From assembly GCF_020164455.1 (NCBI RefSeq), contig NZ_JAIQWW010000029.1:1-55846 (forward strand): DNA of 55,846 nt, read 5' to 3'. A program made the translations under genes and the position numbers. Each line of letters opens with the position of its first letter. Position 1 is the stretch's first letter. Positions 27,317-35,915 of this stretch are shown here, in pieces. The stretch is from Phyllobacterium chamaecytisi (GTDB lineage: Bacteria > Pseudomonadota > Alphaproteobacteria > Rhizobiales > Rhizobiaceae). The notes under the pieces were generated by a model. The model worked only from the letters and a program-made list of their open reading frames with translations, had not been told where the DNA came from and searched no databases.

Positions 27317-28374
27317 CATTTCTCACCGTCACCGGTATCAGCAAGCGCTACGGAAAAGTTGTTGCTCTCGACGATGTCACTATCGCTGTGCCAGCAGGCA
27401 GTCGTACCGCTGTCGTGGGCTCCTCCGGGTCTGGGAAAACCACACTGCTGCGTTTGATCGCTGGGTTCGAGGTACCTGATACCGGTCGGGTTGTGTTGGA
27501 CGGAAGTGTTCTGGCAAACGGACCGGCTGTGGTGCCTGCACATCGTCGCAGTATCGGCATCGTCGCACAGCATGGTGCCTTATTTCCGCATTTGACTGTC
27601 AGCGACAACATTGGGTTCGGGCTCGAACGAAATACTCCGCAACGCGACAAACGCATTCTAGCCCTGATGGATATGGTCGAACTCACGCCGGCTATGCGGG
27701 ATAGACGTCCGCATCAATTGTCAGGAGGTCAGCAACAGCGTGTTGCACTCGCTCGTGCACTGGCCAGACAGCCGAAACTAATGCTTTTCGATGAACCGTT
27801 TTCGGCTCTTGATGCAGGTCTCCGCGAAGGTATCAGGACATCGGTGGCCGAGGTGCTGCACACTCAGAAGATCACCGCCATATTGGTTACCCACGATCAG
27901 GCCGAAGCTCTCTCGTTTGCTGATCAGGTCGCCATTTTGCGGGAGGGCAAGCTTCTGCAAGTAGGTTCACCCGAAGATCTCTATATGAATCCCCGCGATC
28001 CATACACTGCCGCCTTTTTGGGTGACATCATCATCCTGGATGCCCAGCTCAACGATGGCTGGGCCGTTTGCCCACTCGGCCGTATAGAAACCAGTTCACT
28101 TCACTCAGGTCCTGCGAAGATCATGCTCCGGCCGGAGCAGGTGGTTCTTTCTCCGGTGTCTGTTGACGCCAATGATGATATGGGTTTTTACGGGAATATC
28201 ACCCGGACTGAATTCGGCGGTGCTTCTTGTTCTATCGCCATTTCACTGACTGACAATAATCATGGCAGGCTGGATAAGCCTTCGCTGGTGATCAAGACGA
28301 CAAGTATCAATTTGCCCGCGGTTGGGAGTCGTGTTCAGATAGTCGTGCTTGGTAAGGCACATGTCTTCGAATAA
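27313..28374 (+). CDS. Iron(III) ABC transporter ATP-binding protein (FbpC type)
   Basis: 353 aa. Walker [11 protein letters not shown]-loop region [12 protein letters not shown], signature [15 protein letters not shown], Walker [13 protein letters not shown] and switch His in VTHDQAEAL. The C-terminal 120 residues form a TOBE-like regulatory extension ([12 protein letters not shown]). It energises the permease encoded immediately upstream, with a four-base overlap. Confidence 0.94.
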   Translation: MTFLTVTGISKRYGKVVALDDVTIAVPAGSRTAVVGSSGSGKTTLLRLIAGFEVPDTGRVVLDGSVLANGPAVVPAHRRSIGIVAQHGALFPHLTVSDNIGFGLERNTPQRDKRILALMDMVELTPAMRDRRPHQLSGGQQQRVALARALARQPKLMLFDEPFSALDAGLREGIRTSVAEVLHTQKITAILVTHDQAEALSFADQVAILREGKLLQVGSPEDLYMNPRDPYTAAFLGDIIILDAQLNDGWAVCPLGRIETSSLHSGPAKIMLRPEQVVLSPVSVDANDDMGFYGNITRTEFGGASCSIAISLTDNNHGRLDKPSLVIKTTSINLPAVGSRVQIVVLGKAHVFE

Positions 28375-28397
28375 ACATAAGTGCGAGATCTGGATCC

Positions 28398-28970
28398 ATG
28401 GGCAATTTATTCAGCTGGTTGAACGAACCGGCGGCCTTCAGCGGCGATGCCAACGAACTCCACCTCGCGACCAAGGAAAAGACCGACTTTTGGCAGCAGA
28501 CGTTTTACGGTTTCGAGCGTGACAATGGCCATGCCTATTTGACGCCGGTCAGTGGTGATTTTACGGCCAGCGTTACGGTTTGCGGTGATTATCAAAAGCT
28601 CTACGATCAAGCAGGGTTGATGCTGCGCATCGACCCGCACCACTGGGTCAAGACCGGTATCGAATACACGGATGGGCTGATGCATTTCAGCGTCGTCGTC
28701 ACCAACGGTACGTCAGATTGGTCCGTCATCCCCCTTCATGGTTCGAGTACTAAAGATGAGATAAACGTGCGACTGACGCGTCACGGGGATGCAGTACGGG
28801 TGCAGTTCTCTGTCAATGGTGGAGCATGGCAACTAGCCCGTCTGGCCCCGTTTTCATCGGGTGACGCTTCAGTAGGCATCATGGCTTGCTCACCCGAAAG
28901 AGGCGGTTTCGAGGCGACGTTTCGCGGTCTGACCATCGGTTCTGCCATCTCACGCAACCTTCACGACTAG
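28398..28970 (+). CDS. DUF1349 protein (concanavalin-like fold)
   Basis: 190 aa, cytoplasmic by lack of a signal. Landmarks of DUF1349 are DFWQQTFYGFERDNGHA, the YDQAGLMLRIDPHHWVKTG core and the FSSGDASVGIMACSPERGGF tail; the fold is a concanavalin A-like beta-sandwich expected to bind a carbohydrate. It starts 23 bases after the iron ATPase gene and may be read through from it, but a functional link to iron is not evident. Its stop overlaps the stop of the convergent GntR gene by 3-4 bases (CTAG). Confidence 0.88.
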   Translation: MGNLFSWLNEPAAFSGDANELHLATKEKTDFWQQTFYGFERDNGHAYLTPVSGDFTASVTVCGDYQKLYDQAGLMLRIDPHHWVKTGIEYTDGLMHFSVVVTNGTSDWSVIPLHGSSTKDEINVRLTRHGDAVRVQFSVNGGAWQLARLAPFSSGDASVGIMACSPERGGFEATFRGLTIGSAISRNLHD

Positions 28971-29671
28971 CTCCCAAACAATTCCGGGCGTTTATCTCTG
29001 AGATGCAAAAGCATTTTGCCCATCTGGGCTATATGTGCTTCCATTGTCTTGGCAGCCTTGCCGGGGTCCCTGTCGGCGATGGCCGAGATGATCGCCTCGT
29101 GCTCTGCCAAAGTCTCGATCATCCGGGTTTCGTAGTGAAGCAAAAGTCTTCTGACGCGATCGATCTGACTGCGTTCCTTTGAAGCGATCTCGCGCAACCC
29201 CACTAGTCCTGCAGCATCGCAAATAAGGTCATGCAGCGCTTCGTCGAGTTCGTAGAACTGTTCGAAATCCTGCTTATCGGCGGCCTTTCGCTGACGTTCC
29301 AGATTCTGCCGAAAACGAGCGATGGTTTCAGGAGTTGCGCGTTCCGCAGTGCGGCGAATTGCGGCTGTCTCGAGCGCGACGCGGACGAATTGCGCCGTTT
29401 CTATCTTATCGAGCCAAAGCCGCGCAACGAAAGTTCCTGTCTGCGGATAAATCTCAACAAGGCCCTCATCCGCGAGTCGGTTTATTGCATCGCTGACCGG
29501 GGTGCGGGAAACACCCAGCTGCGCCGCAACAAGCTCCTTGCGAATGGTTTCGCCCGGTGACAATTGCGACGAAATGATCGCCTGCCTCAATATCGTGTAA
29601 ACTTGGTCTTTGCGCGTGACCGAGACGATTTTTTGCTCTTTGAAGTTTCTGCTCGGAGAACGAAGCTGCAA
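28967..29671 (-). CDS. GntR-family regulator, FadR/FCD subfamily
   Basis: 234 aa from a TTG start at 29671, with GGGGGT upstream. The N-terminal winged helix (residues about 20-85) includes ISSQLSPGETIRKELVAAQLGVSRTPVSDAINRLADEGLVE; the C-terminal all-helical FCD domain (about 95-230) has the metal-type residues of FYELDEALHDLI and HIAQMGKM. It is divergent from the sugar ABC operon with a palindrome in between, so it probably represses that operon until a sugar or sugar acid binds. Confidence 0.92.
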   Translation of the reverse strand: MQLRSPSRNFKEQKIVSVTRKDQVYTILRQAIISSQLSPGETIRKELVAAQLGVSRTPVSDAINRLADEGLVEIYPQTGTFVARLWLDKIETAQFVRVALETAAIRRTAERATPETIARFRQNLERQRKAADKQDFEQFYELDEALHDLICDAAGLVGLREIASKERSQIDRVRRLLLHYETRMIETLAEHEAIISAIADRDPGKAAKTMEAHIAQMGKMLLHLRDKRPELFGS

Positions 29672-29728
29672 GTTCAGACCCCCATTGTTGCTCTGCGAAA
29701 ATCCTGTGAACGCTCAAAACTAAAATAT

Positions 29729-29760
29729 TTGACTCTGATCCAATAACATCTAACATGTTA
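29729..29760 (+). promoter_or_regulatory. Promoter with overlapping palindromic operator for the sugar ABC operon
   Basis: TTGACT at 29729-29734 as -35, a 16-base spacer and TAACAT at 29751-29756 as a weak -10. The -10 lies inside a perfect palindrome TAACATGTTA (29751-29760), a good size for a GntR/FadR half-site pair. A repressor bound here would block RNA polymerase. The operon's TTG start lies 37 bases downstream. Confidence 0.55.
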
Positions 29761-29796
29761 CACACCAACTTGAAAGAATGTTTTGGGAGGAGCATT

Positions 29797-31353
29797 TTGG
29801 AGAGCCAGTCCCCAATCGTCTCGTTACGCGGGATCAGCAAATCCTTTGCTCACGTCGTGGCCCTGCGAAGCATCGATCTTGATGTCTATGCTGGCGAAAT
29901 CCATGCCGTAATGGGCGAAAACGGTGCGGGCAAGTCAACACTCGTCAAGGTTTTGAGCGGTGTTCATCGTCGAAGCGGCGGACAGATGACGGTTCGTGGT
30001 CGCGAGGTCGATTTTGCGACGCCCAAGGAAGCGGAGCGCAACGGCATCGCGATTATCCACCAAGAGCTCAATCTTATTCCAAGTCTCAGCGTTTCAGAGA
30101 ATATTTTTCTGGGACGGGAACCGCTCAAAGCCGGGTTGTTTGTCGACTACAGCGAAATTGAAGCCCGAAGTGCAGAAATTCTCGCAAGGTTCGGCATTGA
30201 TATCGACCCACGTGCGGACGTCGAGAATTTGCGTGTTGGAGAGCAGCAACTCGTGGAAATTGCACGCGCGCTTTCCCTGGATGCGGATGTGCTTGTGCTC
30301 GACGAGCCGACATCCGCCTTGTCGGAGGCAGAGGCACAGCGCCTCGCCAGCTTCGTTCGCGGACTGGCACGCCAGGGGGTGGCGATTGTCTATATCTCAC
30401 ATCGTATGAGTGAAGTTTTCGCTCTGGCTGACAAGATCACTGTGCTGCGCGACGGCAACTTTATTGCTACGCGGCTCTCTGGCGATATCAGTGAGCGCGA
30501 TGTGATCCGGATGATGGTTGGACGAGAGCTGAGAAAGCAGGAAAAGAAGGCATCAGTGTCCGGCAATCCGTTCGTATTGTCCGTCAAAAATCTCGGCCTT
30601 CAGAGACCGAACTCGCGCGGCCGGATTCATGATGTGGTAGATGACGTGAGTTTCGATCTTCATGCCGGTGAAATACTGGGCATAGGCGGTCTGCTTGGCT
30701 CGGGCCGGACCGAAGTGCTGGAACTCATATTCGGTTCGGCAATTGGCAAGCGCTCAGGTTCGGTCCAGCGTTCTGGAGCGAGTTCTGACGCTCAGTCACT
30801 TACGCCCCGAAGGTCGGTGGCCAGGGGGGTCGCATTTCTCACAGAGGATCGCAAAGGTACGGGTCTTTTGATGCAGGCAGATATTCGGTCGAACGCTGTT
30901 CTGCCTTCACTGCCACGGATCGCGCCGCTCGGCTGGGTGACGCGATTTCAAGAGAATGCCGTTGTCAACCGGATGATCAAGGCTATGCGCGTTCGCTGCC
31001 AAGGCCCGGATCAACAGATCGATGAACTGAGTGGCGGAAATCAGCAAAAGATCGTTCTTGGCAAATGGCTCGAAACGAATCCAAGGGTTGTCCTGCTTGA
31101 TGAGCCGACGCGCGGGATCGACGTTGGGGCAAAGGACGAGATTTATGACCTTCTGAGAAAGCTTGCCGAATCAGGGGTGGCGATCGTGATGGTCAGTTCG
31201 GAACTACCGGAACTGCTGGCGCTTTCAAACCGGATTCTTGTGATGCGCGAAGGCAAGGCGGCGGGGATCATTGAGAGCCATGAGTTCTCGGAAGAACGGG
31301 TAATGGAGCTTGCGACACCCTTGGGGAATGCGCTCACGGGAGAGGCTGCATGA
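29797..31353 (+). CDS. Sugar ABC transporter ATP-binding protein (RbsA/XylG type)
   Basis: 518 aa. The TTG at 29797 is preferred because GGGAGGAG lies 4-5 bases before it; the ATG at 29755 lies inside the operator palindrome. Two fused ATPase domains: the first with GENGAGKST, LRVGEQQLVEIARAL and VLVLDEPTSAL; the second with the altered Walker A GLLGSGRTE, LSGGNQQKIVLGKWL and VVLLDEPTRGID, as usual in carbohydrate importers of this family. The stop overlaps the permease start. Confidence 0.94.
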   Translation: MESQSPIVSLRGISKSFAHVVALRSIDLDVYAGEIHAVMGENGAGKSTLVKVLSGVHRRSGGQMTVRGREVDFATPKEAERNGIAIIHQELNLIPSLSVSENIFLGREPLKAGLFVDYSEIEARSAEILARFGIDIDPRADVENLRVGEQQLVEIARALSLDADVLVLDEPTSALSEAEAQRLASFVRGLARQGVAIVYISHRMSEVFALADKITVLRDGNFIATRLSGDISERDVIRMMVGRELRKQEKKASVSGNPFVLSVKNLGLQRPNSRGRIHDVVDDVSFDLHAGEILGIGGLLGSGRTEVLELIFGSAIGKRSGSVQRSGASSDAQSLTPRRSVARGVAFLTEDRKGTGLLMQADIRSNAVLPSLPRIAPLGWVTRFQENAVVNRMIKAMRVRCQGPDQQIDELSGGNQQKIVLGKWLETNPRVVLLDEPTRGIDVGAKDEIYDLLRKLAESGVAIVMVSSELPELLALSNRILVMREGKAAGIIESHEFSEERVMELATPLGNALTGEAA

Positions 31354-32672
31354 CGAATACAAGCGGGCAGATCATGCAATCATCAAGCAGCACCGAACGG
31401 TTGAAGAGCGTTCTCAAGTCCACAAAACTTTATTGGGGGCTGGCACTGCTCTTTTTGGTGGGTGTTATCTCCTCTCCCGTCTCATCAAAAGGTCATAACA
31501 TCTTTTTATCGTTCGGAAATCTTTCCGATGTCTTCAGACAAATCTCCGTTACGGGCATCACTGCTGTAGGGATGACATTGGTTATTCTGATCGCGGGAAT
31601 TGACCTTTCTGTTGGCTCAGTGCTGGCTTTGGGGTCTGTAGTCTGCGCCATGCTCTTGACCAACGAAGGCTGGTCTTCTGCTTATCTACTAGGTGTCCCG
31701 GCGATATTTCTGTTGGCGTTTTTAGTCGTGTTTGGCGTTCTCAGCTTCGGAACAAAGTTGCAGCGAAGGCCTACACTCGACGCAGGCACGAACCCGCCGG
31801 CCATCTCAAAACTGCGGCTGGGCGTTGCCGCCGCCGCTGCTCTTGTCCTGGCATTTGGAGTGGCATTGACCTCAGAAGGGAAGGCAGGAGTTCTCCTCGT
31901 CCTCCTGGTCGTGCCGGCAGTCGGCTTCATGCTTGGTACCATCAACGGATTGATCATCGTCGGTGGCCGGCTGCAACCCTTCATAGTCACACTGGCCATG
32001 ATGGTCGCCGGCCTCGGAATCGCGCGATTGACTGCAGGCCAGAACACTGCCGTCTGGCCCGTCTACACGGGAAGCAATGCCACGGAAGATTTCGAGGCGC
32101 TGCGCTCATTGATATTCGGGATCATCCCAGTCCCCGGTGTCGTCTTTGCCGGCATAATCGTCCTTTTCTGGGTGATCCTGAAATTCACGAAATTTGGGCG
32201 CTACGTGTACGCAATCGGGGGAAACGAAGAAGCTGCCCGCTTGGCCGGTGTGCCTGTTTGGCGTGTAAAGATCACCGTCTATGCCATATCGGGCTATCTG
32301 GCTGCTCTAGCGGGTATTCTTTACGTTGCGCAGTATCGGCAGGGAAAGCCGGACGCGGGGACGGGACTCGAGCTCGATGCCATTGCGGCCGTAGTCATTG
32401 GCGGTACGAGCCTTATGGGCGGGCGAGGGTCGATGATCGGCACGCTCGTTGGTGTCCTAATATTTGGCTTCCTGAGCAATATCCTCCAGCTCAACAATAT
32501 CGACAGCAACACCCAGCTTGTTCTGAAAGGCGCGATCATCATCATCGCTGTTCTTCTGCAGGAGCGGCGTTCCAGTGGATGGTTGTTCTTTTTGTCGCAA
32601 CTCTGGGCACGCGATGTGATCGACAAATCCGAACCCAACCAAATCAAGAATCCGCAAGGACCGGGCGACTAA
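31350..32672 (+). CDS. Sugar ABC transporter permease (RbsC/XylH type)
   Basis: 440 aa with about ten to twelve hydrophobic segments. Landmarks are GITAVGMTLVILIAGIDLSV, GFMLGTINGLIIVGGRLQPF and FGRYVYAIGGNEEAARLAGV, the family's conserved cytoplasmic loop, then AAVVIGGTSLMGGRGSMIGT. Length is at the long, XylH-like end of the family. Translationally coupled to the ATPase gene by ATGA. Sugar specificity cannot be assigned. Confidence 0.94.
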   Translation: MTNTSGQIMQSSSSTERLKSVLKSTKLYWGLALLFLVGVISSPVSSKGHNIFLSFGNLSDVFRQISVTGITAVGMTLVILIAGIDLSVGSVLALGSVVCAMLLTNEGWSSAYLLGVPAIFLLAFLVVFGVLSFGTKLQRRPTLDAGTNPPAISKLRLGVAAAAALVLAFGVALTSEGKAGVLLVLLVVPAVGFMLGTINGLIIVGGRLQPFIVTLAMMVAGLGIARLTAGQNTAVWPVYTGSNATEDFEALRSLIFGIIPVPGVVFAGIIVLFWVILKFTKFGRYVYAIGGNEEAARLAGVPVWRVKITVYAISGYLAALAGILYVAQYRQGKPDAGTGLELDAIAAVVIGGTSLMGGRGSMIGTLVGVLIFGFLSNILQLNNIDSNTQLVLKGAIIIIAVLLQERRSSGWLFFLSQLWARDVIDKSEPNQIKNPQGPGD

Positions 32673-32707
32673 CTCACAGCAGTTAAACCCAAAGGGAGAG
32701 AGAGAAA

Positions 32708-33676
32708 ATGAGCATTACCCGCAGACAATTTGCAAAATGGGCCATGGCGACAGCCTTGATCGCGCCACTCGCATTCAACGCGTCCGTTGCAGGTGCGAAG
32801 GATAAATATGTGATTGGCTTCAGCCAGACGACGACCGTCGAGCCCTGGCGCGTCCAGTTCAACAAAGACCTCGAGGCTGAAGCCAAGAAACACGCCAATG
32901 TCGAGCTCCTCGTTGCGGACGGGCAGGACAAGACGGAAAAACAGGTCGCCGACGTTGAAAACTTCATTCGTCAGGAAGTTGATGCGATTTTGATTTCTCC
33001 GAAGGAGTCTGCAGGTCTCACAGGCGTTGTCGAGAAAGCCATGGATGCAGGGATTCCAGTCATAGTACTGGATCGTAACGTCGATACGGAAAAGTATACG
33101 CAGTGGATCGGTGGCGACAATGTCGTCATCGGGGAAGCGGCGGGTAAGTATGCGGTCGAACTCCTTGGTGGCAAGGGCAAAGCCAAGGGTACAGTCGTCG
33201 AAATTTGGGGCGGACTCGGCACCCAGGCCAGCCATGATCGCAGTAATGGCTTTCACAAGAACACCGACGCTGAGCCAGGGATCAAGTATCTTCTCGATAA
33301 GCAGTCGGGCGACTGGAAGCAGGATCAGGCCTATAACATAATGGCGACTGCGCTGCGGAATCATGAGGACATAACGCTTGTCTACGGTCACAACGACCCC
33401 ATGGCTTATGGTGCCTACCTAGCCGCTAAGGACGCCGGCCGCGAGAAGAACATTCTCTTTATCGGCGTGGATGGACTACCGAACGAAGGTGTTCAATGGG
33501 TGAACAAAGGGGAGTTGGCCGCGACATTCCTCTACCCAACGCCCGGGGCCGAGGGCTTGCGTCAGGCTTTGAAAGTGCTTGCAGGCGAGAAGGTGGAAAA
33601 GAAGATCGTCTTGGATACGCAAGCCATTACCAAGGAAAATGCTCCTGAGATACTGAAAGCCAACGGGCTACAATAA
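32708..33676 (+). CDS. Sugar ABC transporter substrate-binding protein
   Basis: 322 aa. The signal peptide has twin arginines (SITRRQFAKWAMATAL), which could route it to Tat, and ends near SVAGA. It is a type I periplasmic binding protein of the RbsB/YtfQ class: YVIGFSQTTTVEPWRVQFN, VDAILISPKESAGLTGVVEKA, IPVIVLDRNVDTEKY and VYGHNDPMAYGAYLAAKDAG. The ribosome site is a purine-rich run (GGGAGAGAGAG). Last gene of the sugar operon, followed by a terminator. With no catabolic enzymes nearby, the ligand is open. Confidence 0.94.
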   Translation: MSITRRQFAKWAMATALIAPLAFNASVAGAKDKYVIGFSQTTTVEPWRVQFNKDLEAEAKKHANVELLVADGQDKTEKQVADVENFIRQEVDAILISPKESAGLTGVVEKAMDAGIPVIVLDRNVDTEKYTQWIGGDNVVIGEAAGKYAVELLGGKGKAKGTVVEIWGGLGTQASHDRSNGFHKNTDAEPGIKYLLDKQSGDWKQDQAYNIMATALRNHEDITLVYGHNDPMAYGAYLAAKDAGREKNILFIGVDGLPNEGVQWVNKGELAATFLYPTPGAEGLRQALKVLAGEKVEKKIVLDTQAITKENAPEILKANGLQ

Positions 33677-33688
33677 TCAAAAGAAAAC

Positions 33689-33717
33689 GGCAGGTCGCGC
33701 TCAATGTGCGGCCTGTC
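33689..33717 (+). terminator. Terminator of the sugar ABC operon
   Basis: A 12-pair stem with three G-T wobbles (GGCAGGTCGCGC with GTGCGGCCTGTC), loop TCAAT, followed by AATATTT. The tail is weak but the position just after the last gene supports the call. Confidence 0.65.
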
Positions 33718-33859
33718 AATATTTACCCTACCGTTCGTTTTTATGCCGAATTCTATTTTATCACAGCAATATAGTGGTAAAATGTGTTGGTTGATCACGA
33801 TCATGTTCCGTGCTGCAACTGATCCTGATCTTGTGGCATTGAAGGGCAGGAGTAACGAT

Positions 33860-34252
33860 ATGAACGTTTTCAAACCTCTCGCAGTCACTACCGCACTTCT
33901 GATTTGTCTTTCTACTCAATCCAAAGCAGAACCGCTGAAGACGATGGACGATGTAGGGCGCGCTATAGACACGTGCTGGCAAGCACCGTCCGACACCACG
34001 GGCTCCGTAACCTTGAGCTTCAGCTTCAAACGTGATGGAACGCTGATCGGCAAGCCGCGGCCAACGAGCATCGCCATCGACGGAGACGACAAGGTTCGCC
34101 AGCAATTCATTGCATCGGCAATCGATGCGCTGAGCAGTTGTACGCCGCTGACTTTTTCGTCGGGACTCGCCGCAGGAATCGCAGGGCAAGTATTCACCAT
34201 GCCATTCACTGCGCCGAAAGATTCGTCTGGTCCGATGGTCACCACGCAGTGA
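33860..34252 (+). CDS. Small exported protein of unknown function
   Basis: 130 aa. The ATG at 33860 has AGGAG about 8 bases upstream, so longer starts are rejected. A Sec signal peptide ends near STQSKAE. The mature domain has VTLSFSFKRDGTLIGKPRPT and two cysteines (DTCWQA and SSCTPL). The strand pattern and the Cys-x-P near the end resemble TonB-C-like periplasmic domains (inference). It is conserved-hypothetical in type, probably a periplasmic monomer. Confidence 0.8.
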   Translation: MNVFKPLAVTTALLICLSTQSKAEPLKTMDDVGRAIDTCWQAPSDTTGSVTLSFSFKRDGTLIGKPRPTSIAIDGDDKVRQQFIASAIDALSSCTPLTFSSGLAAGIAGQVFTMPFTAPKDSSGPMVTTQ

Positions 34253-34296
34253 TCTTCATCCGCGGGGTACATGCCAGCGTTATCTGGTATCACAGA

Positions 34297-34461
34297 TCAA
34301 GGGGCTTCGCTTACCAATCCGGCATTTGGAGTATGCCCGGCCTTAGCCGTATCCATGAAACTTGTACCCACAAACCAGCATGCCCCGAGAACCAAGACAA
34401 ATAGAATCGCAAGGATCAGAAAGTCCCGAGGTTCAAGCTGTCTGTGGTGAGTTCCACGCAT
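34297..34461 (-). CDS. Possible 54-aa single-pass membrane protein
   Basis: A short frame starting MRGTHHRQLEPRDFLIL with one hydrophobic segment (about residues 14-34, LILAILFVLVLGACWFVG) and a polar C-terminus. It fills most of an otherwise empty stretch between 34253 and 34631. No strong ribosome site is seen before the ATG at 34461, so support rests on its membrane-protein composition. It does not match a family I know. Confidence 0.35.
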   Translation of the reverse strand: MRGTHHRQLEPRDFLILAILFVLVLGACWFVGTSFMDTAKAGHTPNAGLVSEAP

Positions 34462-34631
34462 TTGATTGCCATCATGTTGACTGTGCTCGCTAAACCCTAA
34501 GTAGATTGACTTAAATTTGAGTTAAAGTTGCGTGAAGTATTTGCGTTGCTATAAAGGGATTGCAGAAACGACTTCTGGCATCAGCCCAGAAGCCTCTGGT
34601 TTTTGAAACAATCTTGGTTCTTGACGTTGGG

Positions 34632-35045
34632 CTAACGGGCGAAGCCGATCAGCGATCGGACACGAACATCGCGTAGATACAAGCCGCCCCAGACCATCAG
34701 ACCGAGATAGACGCCAAACAACAGATGACTAAAGATGGGGCTGCCGACACGCAGTTGTGTGGCGATGGCTCCGCCAAGGTAGCCCGTCAAAAGGATTGCG
34801 CCGAGAACCGAAGTTCGCGGAAATGCGTAAAGCGCTGTGCAGGCGAGGCCGAGGACTCCCAGACCTCGCGCAAGATTGACGCTGTCCGGATATCCCAGTT
34901 GAGCATTGGTTTGCATGACAATGTCCAGCGGTACCAGTTTTATGATGCCGTCGAAGAGCATGAACAAGATGACGAGGCCGCTGAGAACGCGACCAGCCCA
35001 AACTGCTTTGTTCGAGACAGTTGCTGTCTGTGAAGTGAATTCCAT
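34632..35045 (-). CDS. DoxX-like membrane protein
   Basis: 137 aa from the ATG at 35045, with GGAGG 8 bases before it. Four hydrophobic segments: VLSGLVILFMLFDGIIKLV, LGVLGLACTALYAFP, GAILLTGYLGGAIATQL and LLFGVYLGLMVWGGLYL, the pattern of DoxX-like inner-membrane proteins. These are often linked to redox or thiol stress, but the role of this branch is unknown. Stands alone. Confidence 0.85.
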   Translation of the reverse strand: MEFTSQTATVSNKAVWAGRVLSGLVILFMLFDGIIKLVPLDIVMQTNAQLGYPDSVNLARGLGVLGLACTALYAFPRTSVLGAILLTGYLGGAIATQLRVGSPIFSHLLFGVYLGLMVWGGLYLRDVRVRSLIGFAR

Positions 35046-35560
35046 AAGGTCGCCCTCCAATGGTTGAAATGGTTCAAGATTTCACCAAGGACGAGCCGGG
35101 TATGATTGTCCCGACAGCTCCGCCCGAATATTTTTCCGGCTGCTCGGTTGTATCAATTTTGAAGTTTCAAGTTAAGAGATTGACAAGGGGCACGCGTTAT
35201 AACGCCCATATGGAAAAAGCACCGAATTACTATGTCATCGGCCTTGCCAGCATGTTGGTGCTGTGGACATCAATATTGTTGCTGATGCGTACTGCCGGCA
35301 TCTAATCAAACTGATCAGGCCTCGGTGTCATTGCGGGTTTACTTGTGGATTGGTTTGGCCGAGCCAGGAACACTTTCGTCGAGCTTCTATCTCCATTTTC
35401 CCTGCATATTAGCGATTGAGGGTCCCGTGGGTCGGATTCGCCGACGATCTTCCGCAAATCGACGCGCACTGCGGCGGGATACGCGAATCCGCTTGCATCC
35501 TTGCCGGTCGTTTTCAAACACGATGTTGGAACTCAAATTGAACCATCGCGTTCAATCGAT
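35046..35560. other. Mostly empty intergenic stretch
   Basis: About 515 bases between the DoxX and DUF982 genes. Apart from the short membrane frame at 35210-35305 I see no supported gene. Open frames on the minus strand (35302-35517) have no protein character. It probably contains the divergent promoters. Confidence 0.45.
35210..35305 (+). CDS. Possible 31-aa membrane peptide
   Basis: A frame starting MEKAPNYYVIGLASMLVLW with one strong hydrophobic helix and a short tail. Many real small proteins of this size in rhizobia are single-helix membrane peptides. No ribosome site is clear before the ATG, and the frame is open upstream to 35060, so this is only a candidate. Confidence 0.3.
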   Translation: MEKAPNYYVIGLASMLVLWTSILLLMRTAGI

Positions 35561-35812
35561 ATGACAAGAATGGCTTTTGAACATGTCACCATTACAGATC
35601 GCATGCGCCTTATAAGACGTGTGTCATGCGTAGAATCGGCTGCTGAAGTTCTTGCAAAATACTGGCCTAAAAACTGTGGCGAAAAATATGCCGCAGCGCA
35701 GCAAGCATGCCTCGAAGCCGGGGCGGGTCAATTGGATCCCGACGAAGTCAGGCGCGCCTTCATTGATGCAGCCAAGGAGGCATCAATTTACGTCAATGAG
35801 CGGTCACGCTAA
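35561..35812 (+). CDS. DUF982 family protein
   Basis: 83 aa. DUF982 is a small-protein family multiplied in rhizobial genomes. Its pattern is visible in SAAEVLAKYWPKNCGEKYAA, ACLEAGAGQLDPDEVRRAF and IDAAKEASIYV. Start at ATG 35561 or 35570 (MAFEHVTI); no strong ribosome site helps to choose. The function is unknown. It lies upstream of modA, separated by the twin AT-rich boxes. Confidence 0.85.
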   Translation: MTRMAFEHVTITDRMRLIRRVSCVESAAEVLAKYWPKNCGEKYAAAQQACLEAGAGQLDPDEVRRAFIDAAKEASIYVNERSR

Positions 35813-35830
35813 TGATCCGTCTTCCATTCA

Positions 35831-35891
35831 ATATATTCCTGAAAATATAACACTAGCTATCCGCGAGGCACCGATATATTTAGGAAAATAT
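35831..35891 (+). promoter_or_regulatory. Twin AT-rich boxes upstream of modA (candidate Mo-boxes)
   Basis: Two similar imperfect palindromes, ATATATTCCTGAAAATATA (35831-35849) and ATATATTTAGGAAAATAT (35874-35891), start 43 bases apart, about four helical turns. The second ends 24 bases before the modA start. ModE operators (Mo-boxes) are AT-rich palindromes with TATA-like arms, and a ModE-type gene lies at the end of the cluster, so repression of modABC at high molybdate is the likely role. Confidence 0.6.
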
Positions 35892-35915
35892 TTCGGAGTC
35901 TATCGGAGGTTGGAT

